Shown: positions 11,469 to 23,900, numbered from the stretch's first letter. The stretch is 64,000 nucleotides of DNA from Polymyxa betae (GCA_003693705.1 RBZT01000234.1:20282-84281), one strand, 5' to 3'. Program-made: numbers and translations. The notes: generated from the sequence alone by a model not told the origin.

Positions 11469-12419
11469 ATGGAAGAAATTAATGCTGTCACAGCTCGGCG
11501 GGCCAAATCTCTGGACAACGTTCCGAAATCACGCCGTCATTCCCAAACTTTAATCTTGGGCTACGATCTCGAACGTGTCATCCGCAAAACATTGCAAGGC
11601 TCAGTGATGCTAATGAAGCAATCGAGAACAGGGCGTCAAGTTGCCGTTAAGGTCGCCCATAAAAGATACGTTGATAGCGGGTTGGCGTCGAACGGAGTCC
11701 GAATCTGTGAGAACGTCCGCAACGAGGCCAAACTGCTGAAAGCGCTGACAGCGACGCCCTGCGCTAACATCATCCAATTACTGGATTACAGAGAAGACCC
11801 TGACAAATTCGTTCTGGTCATGGAGCTGGCCCAGGGCGGCGAACTTTTCGACTGGGTCAAGGCGCATGGCAAAGTATCGGATGCGAAGGCGCGAGCCATG
11901 TTTCGCGGGATTACGAGAGCGGTGTCGTTCCTTCACAAACGCAACGTCTGCCATTTAGATTTGTCTTTGGAGAACGTCCTGCTAACGACAGATTCCACGC
12001 CGAAGCTTTGCGATTTCGGTCTCGCTCGCGTGTTCGTGCCTGGCGTCAAGTTTCGCGGGAACGTTCACGCCAGGCCCGGGAAGCTGTCATACATGTCGCC
12101 CGAGGTCTATTCAGGGGCCGATTTCGATGGTTCTGCCGCCGACGTCTGGTCGCTAGGTATCGTACTCTTCATCATCGTGTTCGGGTTCCCGCCGTTCGAA
12201 GTCGCGTCGCGCTCTGATGTTCGCTACGACTTCATGCTGAAACGGGGCCTGGGTTCCCTGCTGCAGGAATGGGACCTTCGAAAGGAGATCAGCGACGACT
12301 GCCTCGATCTGATCTGCAAAATCCTGCAGCCAGAATCACAACGACTCACCCTGACCCAGGTCCTGCAGCATCCTTGGATGACCAGCTCGAAAGTCCTTGA
12401 TGCTGTGGTTAAAGAATAA
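11469..12419 (+). CDS. Serine/threonine protein kinase with HLD catalytic motif
   Basis: An intronless 316-residue protein that is almost entirely a kinase domain. VAVKVA holds the ATP-anchoring Lys (K61). The catalytic loop is HLDLSLENVLL, with Asp164 and Asn169. DFG starts at D182, SPE stands for APE, and DVWSLGIVLF is the aF helix. The Arg of the usual HRD is Leu, so it is a non-RD kinase not expected to need activation-loop phosphorylation. The glycine-rich loop is weak (TLQGSVML, only one Gly). The overall look is CAMK/SNF1-like. The HLDLSLEN form is, to my knowledge, common in oomycete kinases and rare elsewhere. The lack of introns is unlike most neighbours. Confidence 0.94.
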   Translation: MEEINAVTARRAKSLDNVPKSRRHSQTLILGYDLERVIRKTLQGSVMLMKQSRTGRQVAVKVAHKRYVDSGLASNGVRICENVRNEAKLLKALTATPCANIIQLLDYREDPDKFVLVMELAQGGELFDWVKAHGKVSDAKARAMFRGITRAVSFLHKRNVCHLDLSLENVLLTTDSTPKLCDFGLARVFVPGVKFRGNVHARPGKLSYMSPEVYSGADFDGSAADVWSLGIVLFIIVFGFPPFEVASRSDVRYDFMLKRGLGSLLQEWDLRKEISDDCLDLICKILQPESQRLTLTQVLQHPWMTSSKVLDAVVKE

Positions 12420-12673
12420 GGTTCATTACTAAAGGATTCTACCATGCCGCGATAGGAAGAAGTACGACAGAGCAGCTCTTGTTGGAATTCAAAATGATGC
12501 ATCGCACAGGTCTGAGTTTATAGACTATTCACTATTGAATGTAGCCTGTAGGTATGTAGGTAAAGAGAGACAATTTGGATTTTTTGACGTAAAATTTGCC
12601 AAAAAAAAATCGCGCAGATTCCACGAACTTTTGCGCCACTGTATGTGTGCAGAAAATTTTCTCCATTTTCATC

Positions 12674-13126
12674 ATGATTCGAAGGAGCATCGCTGCTGTT
12701 ATAGATCGGCTAGCTTGTGGACGTTGTCGGCATTCGACTTTAGTGCCTCAACGATGTCTAGCTCCTTTCAGACCGAGCGGCTTTCGAGCATTTTCAAGCC
12801 TACCCGCTAAGGGATCTGTCGATTCTGGCGTCGTTTCTTCAACATCAGAGGCAGATCCAAGGCTCCATATACTGTTTACTTGCAAGGTGTGCTCCACGAG
12901 ATCTGCAAAGTCCATGTCACGCCAGGCTTATACCCATGGTGTCGTAATCGCCCGCTGCTCAGGCTGTAACAATCTGCATTTGATCGCCGACAATCTCAAC
13001 TACTTCGGTCGCGGCCGCTGTAATATTCAAGATATCATCGGCGATAAGAACATTGTCAAAATCGACGATGGAACCTGGGAGGTCCCTCCAGAAGTCGTTG
13101 CCGGTGGCTCAATCAACATTGCTTAA
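12674..13126 (+). CDS. DNLZ: Mitochondrial DNL-type zinc-finger protein (Zim17/Hep1/DNLZ)
   Basis: An intronless 150-residue protein starting at ATG 12674. The first ~45 residues are Arg-, Ser- and Ala-rich with no acids (MIRRSIAAVIDRLACGRC), a typical mitochondrial presequence. The zinc-finger domain follows: ILFTCKVCSTRSAK gives the first Cys pair, GVVIARCSGCNNLHLIADNL gives the second. The signature reads DNLNYFG. The family keeps mitochondrial Hsp70 soluble and so supports protein import in the matrix. A longer in-frame extension upstream starts only with TTG and was not used. Confidence 0.95.
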   Translation: MIRRSIAAVIDRLACGRCRHSTLVPQRCLAPFRPSGFRAFSSLPAKGSVDSGVVSSTSEADPRLHILFTCKVCSTRSAKSMSRQAYTHGVVIARCSGCNNLHLIADNLNYFGRGRCNIQDIIGDKNIVKIDDGTWEVPPEVVAGGSINIA

Positions 13127-13205
13127 CCTTTTCGTACGCTAATAGCCTTAATCAATCTACTTCAGCGAAACAATATAACGCATCCAGAGCAGCTCGCTTC
13201 TGATA

Positions 13206-14018
13206 TTATGTATTGTTGTCAAGATCCTCTAGAAACAGCTGCCTTGCTTGTGCCATTAAGCTCGGTACTGCCATCATGGCCAAGATAGCAGCTCTTCTCT
13301 CAGTGAACAAATGCCCATTTCGTGTCTGTGATGGTCTAGCTCTGGAAATTGGAGGCTGTCCAGATTTGCTTTTCGGTCTTCTCCAGGGCAGAATTGGTGC
13401 CATCGATATTAGAACCTGGCCCAAAGCTCTCTGGACGTCGTCCTGGACAGGTCTCCCATTTGGGTCGAAATATTGTCTTAGTCCCATCAATAAGAAAGCA
13501 ATGTCGAGATTGTCATCGCTAGCTCCATTTTGTTGAAACATTTCGCTTCCTAATAGGCGGCTAACGGTCAAAAGGAAGATCACCTTCCTCGCCAATATCC
13601 TCATGCCTCTATGATGATCTAGAGCTCGCTTATGGATTTGTTCCTCTTCAAGTGATCTTGAAGTTGTTATGGCTGCAAATTCTGATGGAATTGGCGGCCA
13701 GGGGTTTGGATTGGCAAACATTTTCATCGTCGTTGGCTGTCCGCTTTCTTGCGTTAAGAACTCCTTGATCGCTTGCTGGATGCGGAATTGTGCCATATCG
13801 GATGAAAGCGACGTTTTCAGAAACGTATCCAGTTGGCTGACAGAAAACTGCTGCTGATTCGACGCATTGGCTGAAGATAGATTCCTGATTGACGATTTTG
13901 GTGAGATTTGTAGTCTCTGAGAATTTACATACAGTTTGCTTGTGGCCGCTTGCATGCCAATCGCTTCTCGAATGATGATGACATTGATAATCACGAGGTT
14001 AGTCAGTCGCCAATTCAT
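13206..14018 (-). CDS. Unknown protein with N-terminal hydrophobic helix
   Basis: An intronless 270-residue protein from ATG 14018. The first 20 residues (MNWRLTNLVIINVIIIREAI) form a hydrophobic stretch that may be a signal peptide or anchor. The rest looks soluble and helical, with a Pro/Trp cluster (NPWPPIP) near the middle, a ...HHRGMRILARKVIFLLTVSRL helix, and a basic segment (PWRRPKSKSGQPP) near the C-terminus. It ends FLEDLDNN. I do not recognise the family. The frame extends upstream of the ATG, but only with a TTG start. Confidence 0.65.
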   Translation of the reverse strand: MNWRLTNLVIINVIIIREAIGMQAATSKLYVNSQRLQISPKSSIRNLSSANASNQQQFSVSQLDTFLKTSLSSDMAQFRIQQAIKEFLTQESGQPTTMKMFANPNPWPPIPSEFAAITTSRSLEEEQIHKRALDHHRGMRILARKVIFLLTVSRLLGSEMFQQNGASDDNLDIAFLLMGLRQYFDPNGRPVQDDVQRALGQVLISMAPILPWRRPKSKSGQPPISRARPSQTRNGHLFTERRAAILAMMAVPSLMAQARQLFLEDLDNNT

Positions 14019-14263
14019 CGATGACGCCAACAGGGCAACCGAAACCGATGTCGAACCTACCTGGCCGCCAAACGTCCTTGCGCACAAGGGCCCGACCCGA
14101 TTAAGTGCCTGGCGACACTTAGCCTAAATCGGGTCTTGCCGCCTTCAAAGCCCCGAGACTTCGGAAAAATCCCCCCAACTACACAATGCTTCGATTCTCA
14201 TTCTTAGCTGATAATCGACTATAATCATTGTCCCAGGTTAAAATGCCCTTCTCTTTGGGTTGC

Positions 14264-15025
14264 TTATTTATCAGTGATAGAGATGTATGGATCAGGTGAT
14301 ATATCTACAGGCTGGAATTCGATAGCAGCTGCAGTCACCAGCGCTTTACCGAATTCGTTGGCGACCGCAGCCAGAGCTAGTAAAATACTGATCAGACGAT
14401 CTTCAACCAGTGAAAACTCGGCAATGGAACAAATCGCTCCTCGGCGCATGCACCGCTCCATTGCGAATTTATCTTTGGCATCAGCATCGTCTTTCATTTT
14501 GGCACATTGCCCAAAACGCTCGCCGAGAACGAAACAGAACCCTTCTTCGTCTTCCTCCGGTCTAGCCTTGATTTTACCACTACTGAGGCAAAATCTGACA
14601 TACTTTAACGACTCCCATGCGACAAGATCAATGGGTGGTAAGGCCCACGAGCTAAACAAATCCAGCAGGTTAGAGAGAATCGACTCGGGCGATAATTCAG
14701 GAATCAAGGCCATATTGGTGGCCTCAACGGGTATCTTATGACCATTGATCATGAGGTATGGAAACGACGCTTCTTCTTGCTGTTCCGGTTTGATAATCTG
14801 ATAGACTTCACGACGTCGTTCGACAGGCATCGCTTGCCAGACATGGCGAATGGCCGATTCGTGCGCATTCCAGAATCGCTGCAGTTGCGCGTGCAGATGC
14901 CGAACAGCGGCTAGGCGCTGGACATGAACCGAATCGCCATCGATGGGCGAGCTTGGAAGCTGATCGTGATCCTCGACCTGATTGTCATTGGCATTGGCCT
15001 CTGATTCAAGAACCACACGACCCAT
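14264..15025 (-). CDS. Unknown soluble protein
   Basis: An open frame of 253 residues from ATG 15025 (MGRVVLESEANAND). It has an acidic, Asn-rich N-terminus, a helix with HLHAQLQRFWNAHESAI, and then a moderately conserved-looking core. That core includes INGHKIPVEATNMALIPELS, ILSNLLDLFSSWALPPIDL and a Cys-containing MERCMRRGAICSIAEFSLVED. It ends in a hydrophobic helix followed by a short polar tail. An alternative first exon in another frame (MPSKYDSERFHERKTK, near 15150) cannot be excluded. No family is recognised and no catalytic motif was seen. Confidence 0.65.
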   Translation of the reverse strand: MGRVVLESEANANDNQVEDHDQLPSSPIDGDSVHVQRLAAVRHLHAQLQRFWNAHESAIRHVWQAMPVERRREVYQIIKPEQQEEASFPYLMINGHKIPVEATNMALIPELSPESILSNLLDLFSSWALPPIDLVAWESLKYVRFCLSSGKIKARPEEDEEGFCFVLGERFGQCAKMKDDADAKDKFAMERCMRRGAICSIAEFSLVEDRLISILLALAAVANEFGKALVTAAAIEFQPVDISPDPYISITDK

Positions 15026-15481
15026 GATGACGAAGTAATCGACGACAAGCTTAGATGAGTGGCCGCGCCCCACTGGGCAATGCGGCCTCTCATCCTTTCC
15101 ATCTTCGTTTTTCTTTCGTGAAAGCGTTCAGAATCATATTTGGACGGCATACGAGAGAGCCCGCTGAGCCGCTGCGGCTTTCATGATTCGACATCGCTTC
15201 CGACTTTTGGTCTCCGGCTCGACCACTTCTTTGGAGTCCAGGGAATCATCTCCAGGGCGAGATTCTGTTTCGTGGCATTACACATTCGTTAATTCATCCA
15301 GTAAGAACTCTATCGGATGTCAATTTCTCGACAAATATATAAGCATTTTTGACAATGCATTATTAGCTGTTATTTCAGGATTCCTCTGCTTTTCTGCAAG
15401 CTTCCTTTGAAAGTTTTTTCATTCTAACGTAGATTTATTGCTGTTGCTGGTTCTGGTAGATTTATTACACTCGCAATAGAG
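15026..15481. other. Intergenic, low-value open frames only
   Basis: About 450 bp between two minus-strand genes. Short open frames on both strands (for example plus 15183–15410) show no family features. The 3' half is AT-rich and is probably the DRC10-like gene's 3' end. Confidence 0.35.
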
Positions 15482-16864
15482 TTACTTCTTTTTTGCTCCC
15501 TTCCCAGATTTTGATTTTCCCGATTTTTTCTTCTTCTTTTGTGCAGCCCTTTCGGCTCGTTTCTGTTTGGCGTTTCGCCATGCTTTCTGGATGGTGGCAG
15601 CTGCGTCTTTGAGGCGTTGAACATCGGCATCCTTCTCCGCCTGGATCTTGGCGGCTGCAGCTTCTTGCGCTAGGCGTTCTTCTCGTTCCTGTTCCATTTT
15701 CCACCGAGCTTCTAGCTGATCCAGCTGTTCTTTCGCCTCGGGATATTGTGTTTTTAGCTGCGACAGCTCTTCCTTTTTCTCTGCGAGCTCCTCTGCAAAT
15801 TTCGCTTCCCATGATGCCAGTTTCTGTCATTTTCATGTCGTTTTCAGCTTTTGTAAGAACAGTCGATGAAGCCTACCGATCTGTTGGTTTCGATCTGTCG
15901 TTCCAGAAACTCTTTCGACTTCCCCGAAACTTTCGCTTCTCGCTCGCTGTCGGCTTCGCATTGTGCAATTTCTAGCGACACTGTTTGTTAGTTGCTCTGA
16001 GGATCAATATCTAGACTACCATGTCGTATGGCTTCGTGCTCGTTCAGGCGTAATCTTTGCACCGTATTAATCGAGGCTTTGGAGATATCGGTCTCTAATT
16101 TGGCCTGGACCGCAAGATCATCGGTCGCTTTCTTCAGTTCGCCTGTCAGTTGTGTGATAGCATCATCGATGTCTGCGTTTCGTTCTGCGAATTGATCCTC
16201 GATTTGCTGAAGTTCTGTTTCTAAAGCCTGGCGCTGCGCTTCAGCTGCACTTTGTCTTTGCAGCGTCTCTTTCAGCTGGCGATCTTGGCTCAGGCACCGC
16301 CACACCTATATGGATCCTTAGCTGATGGTTCAGCACCCCCAAGACTGTCAACCTTCTCGGATAATGAGGTGAACGTTCGTTCGGGTTCTGACAAATCGAA
16401 GACGAGCTGCTTGAGTTGATCGACCAGACTGGAACACTCGGTGGCGATCTCGCCCAATTTCCTGACATGTTCCGGGTCTTCGGCGCCCATGGCTTTTGCG
16501 ATCGATCTGCGACAATAACGCAGGTTTTCGACGGTTTCGGTCAGTTCGTGCTCCACATCCGTCGCGTTTCTTCTGGACAGCTCATCGGTCTTGGTTGACC
16601 TTTACGAATCGTCATCTGCCAAGATCTATATGGAACAAGCGAATACTTCGAGGTTTCACGGCTCTGTGCTAATTTGTGATATTGTTCCTGCATATCAGCT
16701 TGTGTATTCAGCAGGGACGTCATCGTGGCCCTTGCCGCCGCCGATCGTTTGCCGACCTGCTCCGATCGAACATGCTTCTGCAGGCATCGAAGCAGTTCGA
16801 GGCGTTGGATGGTCTCTTCAACGACAACCGAGAACCGCGCCGCATCGGTTTCAGACAATGACAT
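15482..16864 (-). CDS. DRC10: Dynein regulatory complex protein 10-like (IQCD/DRC10)
   Basis: At least four exons on the minus strand. The N-terminus, SETDAARFSVVVEETIQRLE followed by LLRCLQKHV, matches the DRC10 opening, where a conserved helix reads 'R...VL-x-ETI-x-K-x-ELL'. Next come coiled-coil exons (ELTETVENLRYCRRSI; QRQALETELQQIEDQF). A C-terminal IQ motif (AATIQKAWRNAKQKR) is followed by a Lys-rich tail and the stop at 15482. This order, N-terminal helical domain then long coiled coil then a terminal IQ motif, is that of DRC10. DRC10 is a subunit of the nexin–dynein regulatory complex on axonemal doublets. Introns of ~50–100 nt break the coiled coil, and not all of their borders are resolved. 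A general IQ/coiled-coil protein remains possible. Confidence 0.72.
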
Positions 16865-16966
16865 TGTCTGATAGAAACCCTAATTAGGGCCGAGTACTTG
16901 ATACGATCTCGTAATAAAGCTGTGAATGGAACTTGTGAATGTATTATACTATGTCTATAGATTCAT

Positions 16967-17848
16967 CTAATAACGGGATTCCAGCCATTGTAGCAGATCT
17001 ACATATCGGCCGCTTTGTCTCACTGCAACAAAATCAGTTGAGGAATTGGAATGATCATGGTCATGGGACGTACACATGAGTTTTCCCTGTATGATCTGGA
17101 TATAGAGCCGATCTCGACCCAATCGATAAATAAAATCATCCTCTCTAGCGATAGGAATCGTGACATTCATCTGCTGGAATCTCTGCTTCAGATGTTCAAT
17201 GGCTCGATCAACTGTCTCTGCATTCTGCAACAGCAATCAGCACCAAACCAACACTGAATCATGATCTCGTAATCCTACAGCTCGTGATGGCGTCTTCCTC
17301 TCACCCTTCTTCGATCTCCTCGGATTTCTCGCTTCGCCTTTTCTCGTTCCGGGAACATTCCACTCGATTGGCTCCGTCACGACGCCTTCCTTCACAGCCG
17401 TATCCGTAGCAGACGACAATCGCCGAATGAGATCATCGGCGATGGATTTCGCTGTTAGCCTCCTCTGCCTTTCTAGCTGTAGCTCCATATCATTGGCCTC
17501 AGCCTCAGCACTGGCCGCATGCAGAGCCATCGCTAAACTTTCCAGCTGAGCACTGAGTTTCATTTTTTCCTGCGGTGGCGGCGGCGTCTCTATCAGCTCC
17601 GGCACCGGCGCGGACGTCGTCATCTGCGCCAGCTGTTCCAAGGCTTCGTCGCGCTCCTTCTCCACCGTATACAGAGTCAACGTTGTCATGCGCAGCTTCT
17701 CTTTGAGTTTGTTCATCTCGGATTCCAGACGACGAATCTCGGCGCCGAGATCGGGCTCCGGACTGGCGAGGAGATCGTCCTCGGTTCCCGCCAGCACCTG
17801 TAACGCCAATGGAGCCGCCGCCGCCGCCACATCGCTTCCGCCCTCCAT
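16967..17848 (-). CDS. Coiled-coil protein, unknown
   Basis: Two exons, 17848–17279 and 17224–16967, with a 54-nt intron, give 275 residues from ATG 17848. The N-terminus is Ala-rich. A coiled coil covers about residues 35–75 (EIRRLESEMNKLKEKLRMTT), followed by a Pro-rich break, a second helical region, a basic cluster (RRSKKGERKTPSRA) near residue 180, and a compact C-terminal domain. That domain holds IEHLKQRFQQMNVTIPI and ends VDLLQWLESRY. No family is recognised. It lies just downstream of the giant Sfi1-like gene on the same strand. Confidence 0.7.
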
Positions 17849-17917
17849 CTATTCGATCTCTAATTGCAGATCGTTCGTGGTACCATCACCAATAAACAAA
17901 TCCGAGAGCGTCCTGAT

Positions 17918-20900
17918 TTATTGCGATTCCCGAACCGGCGCCATCATGTCGCTGTATTTCGGCCAGCACGACGGCGATGGCGGCGATGGCGACGGGCGCC
18001 AGACCAGGCCGCGGGAGCGCTCGGTCAGCTCGCGGCGCAGGCGGTCGGCGTTCAGCTCGAAAACTGTCAGGTTCTCCTTCTCCGGATTCAGGAGGTGACA
18101 GTCGTCGTCGTACTGGCCCTGGATATCCTCGAGGCAGCACTGTGTGCGGACGGGGTCACGGATACCGCTGTATCTCCATTGAAGCAGGGCTCTGTATAGG
18201 TGACGGTGTTGATGACGTCGCAGACAGGCCCGGAGTGCGGCCCGACCACGCACTCGCCGCAGCCAGACCTGGAACACGGCTCGCACGCGATTCGGGTCGG
18301 ATCGGATCACGGCCGCTCTCATCATGAAATAATCGCGCCTAAAGCAGCGGGTGAGATTAAGACCATTATCTCCAGGGCGTGATTGCAACATACATTGTCG
18401 TGAGATCGCTCAGCGTCACCTGTAACGAATTCGTTTCGGCGTGTAACGTATCCAACTGGGACCGGAGCTGTCCCACGACCAGATCATGTCGATCTTGGGC
18501 CTGATTCAGTTCGATCTGTTTCTCTTCATTATACACAGCCAGACGTGTTAATAATCGATTTCTATCGGCTTGTAATCGTCTCATATCTTCTTCAATCTTA
18601 TGACGATATTCATCCAGTTCACGACATCGACCATGCGCAGCCACCAACCCCTCGTACTGATCCCGTAACGTATCCGACTCACAGCTGGCCGCCGCCAGAC
18701 GTCGCCGTAGCACCAGGCACGCCCATCGCAACAGGTCATTGCGCCGGGCCAATACGACCCCGGTCTGGTGCCAGAGGCGGATCAGGTGCACGGGGCGGAT
18801 CGGCGCCGGTGTCTGTGGAGGCGGCAGCGCCCGCCACCGCTGTAACGCAAGACCCAGGTGCCAGCGGGCGGCGTCCCGCACCCGGACCAGTACGGCGCGT
18901 TTCAATCGCCGACAGCGGGACGCGTCCGCGTGCCAGGCCGAGACGATGCGGGCCTGCAGGTGCCGGACGCGCTCCTGACGGAGTCCGAAGAGTGCGCCGA
19001 GGCGGCAGCTTTGGGCGCCGCGTCTCTGCCATCCTGTGTGCGTATGATCGGATCAGAGCGAGCCCGGACCCCGGATTGGACCAGTACGTACGGCGGAAGT
19101 AGATTGCGCAGCGCTGATGACGGGAACGTGCCATGACGAGTCCGCTCAGGAGGAGGTAGTACGACTGAATGAGGCTGGAGCCCAGTGACCAGCGGCGTAG
19201 GGCGAAACGTTGCTGTTGGCGTCGGGCCAGGGCCAGTACGCGCCGGATCCGTTCCCGGCGCTGTCCGTATGCTGCATGTGTCAGACGCCAGGCCCGCCAC
19301 TATGAAACATAATCAGATTAGATGGTGAATGAAAAAGCATTATGTAACACACCGCATCAGTGATGGTGATGTAACGTGAACATCGCCGAGCTGTACGATT
19401 ACGGACTGTAGCGTGTTTCCATCCGCATAGAACTTGTCTCTAATGTGTAATATATCAGATATTATGCAGATAGGAGATCACGGACATTGAATGGACCTTG
19501 ATAGATGTAGCTCTATGTTTATGTGATTCCTGAATATGAAATCGTTCTGTACAGCGATCGGACTTATATGAACGCCATGAATAGAATGTATCTGTTAATA
19601 GTTGTATGATATGATGTGATTCATGAGTAAGTTCAATATTCAATTGCATCAGGGCAGTATGACGTCTATCAGCGGCAGTCCACTGAAATCGTCTGCCGAC
19701 CAATCAGTACATGAACCGATTTCTTTCAGACGATTTTCAATCACATGAATGCAGCTCGAAGACAGCGCCATCTCTGTATCTGATCGATTCTCTCAAACAG
19801 GCTCTGAAACCTCCGCAGCTGACTGCAATAACGACGCCACGATCGTATCGCCATCGTCACCGACCTCCTCTGAGCATCATTCAGGCACTCGCAGAAACCA
19901 ATACAAATGTTGCTTCGACCTGGATCGTGCATCTGCATCGTATGAAGGCGCTCTGCACTAAATGCGTCCATTGTATGAAGGATCTCCATCGACCAACTCC
20001 GTGGTGAAGTCCATTGTGTCGACCGATCATCAGACTGCGTCTGACGGCATCTCTACACCAAGCCACCCCACCATCAGTCATGACAATCACCCCACAACCC
20101 CATATTCGTTACCGTTTCAGGCGGTCACGCTGTACACGCGCCGTCCAGGTCCGCAGCGACCGCAGCAGGACGCGGGCACGGAGTTCCCCGCACAGACCAC
20201 GGCGCACACGATTCCTCTCCGTGATGATCCGCAGCGCCAGCAGGCCGCGCTCATACCACGCCAATCGCTGCCGTAACTCTACCAAGGGACCCCGTCAGCA
20301 TCGGGGGCCAGTACGGCCATAGGCGATCGACCGAACCGGATCGGGCGGAAACGCGAGCGAGTGCCGCCTGATGGGAGCGTTGACGAGCGCTGTCCTGGGC
20401 GCAGTGCGAAGACCAATGATGTAACGCGGATTGTAACGCCCTGATTCGTTACACAGTGTTAACGTGACACCCAATGTGGTCCGTGAGCCGTACCGGAGTC
20501 GGGAACTTTCAGCCAGAAGCCGGACCGTGACCTGTAACGCACGGGCACCCGCCGATCGCAACTGACGACATTGGCTGCGGTGTTGTTCGACCTGGCACAC
20601 GCGAGCTATGTAACGTTGCCTGCGTTACAACACGCATTAACGGTTACATTGTGCAGCGGGGTGAGTCCGGTACGACCGGCTTACCATCGATCGAACGCCG
20701 ATCCAACTCGGGAGCGTCGAGCGATCCTCGACATAGTCTGCAAAATGTAACGTCGCCGACGACGTCGCCCGACGTAACGTCTCCATTCCTGAAACGTAAA
20801 CGGCAATCATCAGTCAAAGTGACAGCAGCCTCACAAGAGGTTGTTTTACAAGAAACGCGTAACGTGACTTGACGTGTTCACAGACACGCCGGACGATTGT

Positions 20901-23900
20901 AACGTGATTCTGTACTTGACGGTGATCGGACACGTAACTCTGCCAGTCATGCCACGCATGTCGGACGCGGCTCCGGACCCAGACCTTCACACATCGCGAC
21001 AGACTGCGCAGTCTAGCAACCCGGTGGGCGTACTGCCCCAGCCAGCACTGCAGCACGCGATACTTGATGTTACGAATACCACGACGTGATATTTGCTGGG
21101 CGGTGATATCGGCCTCTTTATCGAGCTATAGCGTATGGTAAGTGATGGAAACCCTAAACCCTAAGGGTTTTACGTACATGCGCCTGACGGTTCCATTTCC
21201 TTAAAGTATGCAGTGCGTGACGTCGCAGATGATGGCGAGAGACCCGGAATATCAAGCTGCGAATCATTGCGGTCTGGTAACGTCTGCTGCACCATCGCTG
21301 CAGCCAGCGCCGTTTCGCAGATAGCCGATGCGTGCGCGCTTGTTGTCGGTGTAGCTTGGCAGTCCGCCAACGCGACCAACTGGACATTACACGGCGCAAA
21401 CGGATCCGGGTATCGAAATGTGCCAGTGCCTGTGCAATAACGTTACAATGCTCAAGTCACGATAACGTTTCGCCAACTGCGAACCAGGGTCTGATAACGT
21501 AACCGGCGGTCCTCATCGACGTAGCGTTGCCACAGATGTAACGCGATCGCTATGGCGCGTTGACGCTTGCGACGGACTGCACGACGGATCAGACGGAGAC
21601 GTCGCGCTGAGCGTTGCCACGTTCGCAAAGTCCGCGATACGAAACGACCTTGGTAACGAGAATCCAGGACAGCATCATGATGCCGTTCACTGTCACATTT
21701 CTGCCTGGTTCACAGTCAGTAAACCCTAACCCTAGAGCCCTAAGACCCTAATCCTACTTCCATTTCTGGAATGCCATACAGACACTGTATGTGTTCATCT
21801 TGGTCATACAGCGGCATAATGCGCGACGGACATGTTGTCTGTCACGGACTCCGTCACGCCATTTTTGCAGCACACGTTTACGTAACAGGTACCGCACGCT
21901 ACACAGCAATCAGCTCGGGCATCTTCACATATTGGTAACATTAACAGACCGTTCACGATACAGCTGCTGATGTTTCCGTCTTTGCACATATCGTCTCCAG
22001 GCCGATATCGTTCGCATACAGATACGCAGGTCGTACACGCCCTGGGCCTTCTTCTCACCCAGTTCCTGCGCAACCACACACCTCAGCCTCTCTGTATTAT
22101 TATTGCTACCACGGATCAGTATGACCTGGGTCATATCGAGCAGTTTGTTCTTGAGATAGGCGACGTACCAGCCCCGTACACAGTGACGCAGCCTGCGATG
22201 TCGTTGAAGTAGCGTTGACCGCACCATACTACAGCGACTGTCAGAGAGGGCGGACTCCGTGACGGAGATGATGGATGGATCCCACCTTGTTCTGGTATGT
22301 TTCTGGATTCTGATGAATGATCTCCAGCGGAGGAACGTGGATACTAAGGCCCGTAGACAGTATGCGGCCTGTGTCTGTAGTAGCCGAGGTAACATAAGAT
22401 CCATGAATGACTCGATTGTTCGAGGTGGATTCTGTATCGGTACTGAATAGAGCAACGTGTTAAGTATGATCTGTAGAACTGCAGATATACGTTACCATTG
22501 GTGTATACGATACCGGACATGGGACTGCGAGCTAATGATACGTTCTTCGATGCACAGGCCCGCTCAAGAAGCGGGATCGGAATCGTGATGGAAGATCGCG
22601 TGTTTTGATACCATGTACGTAACGTTTTCGATAACTGGACAGACTCAACATCAATCATCATGTGCTGTAACGTTAAAAACACGGAACGCAACGTAAAGCA
22701 CCCGATCAAAAGCCCAGCCTCAATCAAACGCCATCGTTACCTGGCAATGAGTGATGCGTTTCACAAGATGGTGCAGTTGGAGACGACGGCGGTAACCCCA
22801 CCTCCATCTGAACCAGTAACGAAGCAGCCATCGTCTCTGTAACATCACTTCCTCGATCTGATCGATTTTATTCTGTAACCGATCCTGTCTCAATTGACGC
22901 CATTGAAAGGCCCATCGTCGCAGCCAGCGTCGTCGTCGTTCACGCTCAATATCATCGCGCTTCACACGACGACAACGCGCATATTGTTTCTGCATTTCCA
23001 CTGAGATTGGGGGAGCGGGGTTGGCGGGGGCCGGTATTACCCAGCATCGGAAGGCGATCTGGGCGCGGTTCTGGAGACAATGCGATCGCAGACGTTGGAA
23101 AACGTTGGAGCGGCGGATGGCTGAACGCCATATTGTGAAGCCATCGCGAACCTGATCGAAATTGAACAACGCTTTCAACAATGTGAGAAACAATTTGTTT
23201 AAAAAAAAATACAAAAAGACAGAAAAAATTCCATGAAAATGTGGACGACTTTGCCGTAGACCAGAATTCGGACCGCGTGATCCGCAAGGTAACGGAAGCG
23301 GTGGCCTTTCACAAGTGCGCGGCGCCACATGCACCAGCTGTAACGAATATACGATCTGCCAAATGGGTCGAATCACGTTTCATATCGTTGATCGGGTATC
23401 GTACCGGGTCCGTTTCCAGTTGGTGATGGCGTGTAACAGAGATGTAGCGTTAGACTCGTTATGATACAAGTTCCGATGCAGTAACGAGAGCCAGGCACGT
23501 AAACACCTAAGTCACTGTCAACTCCGTCCGTGATAACTGGAACCGAAAACCCTAGATAGCCGTAGGAGACAAATCCGGTGCAAACCAGGGTAACGTGTGC
23601 ACATACTGTCTCTGGCGGTTATTTACGATACGTTCAGGGACGTAACGTATGCGAGTACGATGAGCCGCGTAGTTCCGCCACCAGTGTATAGCGTTACCAA
23701 GAGCCACATAGCGTGATCGCCGTGCGACAGCATTGGCGCAGATCTGATTGGTGGCGGACGTGCGTGTAACGAGATGCCACTGGCGCCAAGCGTAACGTAA
23801 CTGACTGCGCAGGAACCGACTCACAGTCCGTGAGGCCAATTCACGCTGACGACGCCGTCGTAACGTGATATGCAGCCAACGATACAGCAGCTGCTGTTTG

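Noticed and set aside
15465-15836. A 123-residue minus-strand frame over the 3' end of the DRC10-like gene
   Set aside because: The overlapping frame carries the IQ motif and Lys-rich tail expected of DRC10; this one is Arg/Ser-rich noise in another phase.
18545-19102. Long plus-strand open frames opposite the Sfi1-like gene (also near 25818–26538)
   Set aside because: They are antisense shadows. The GC-rich Arg codons of the minus-strand repeats leave the opposite frames open, and the products are Pro/Ala/Arg-rich without any domain.
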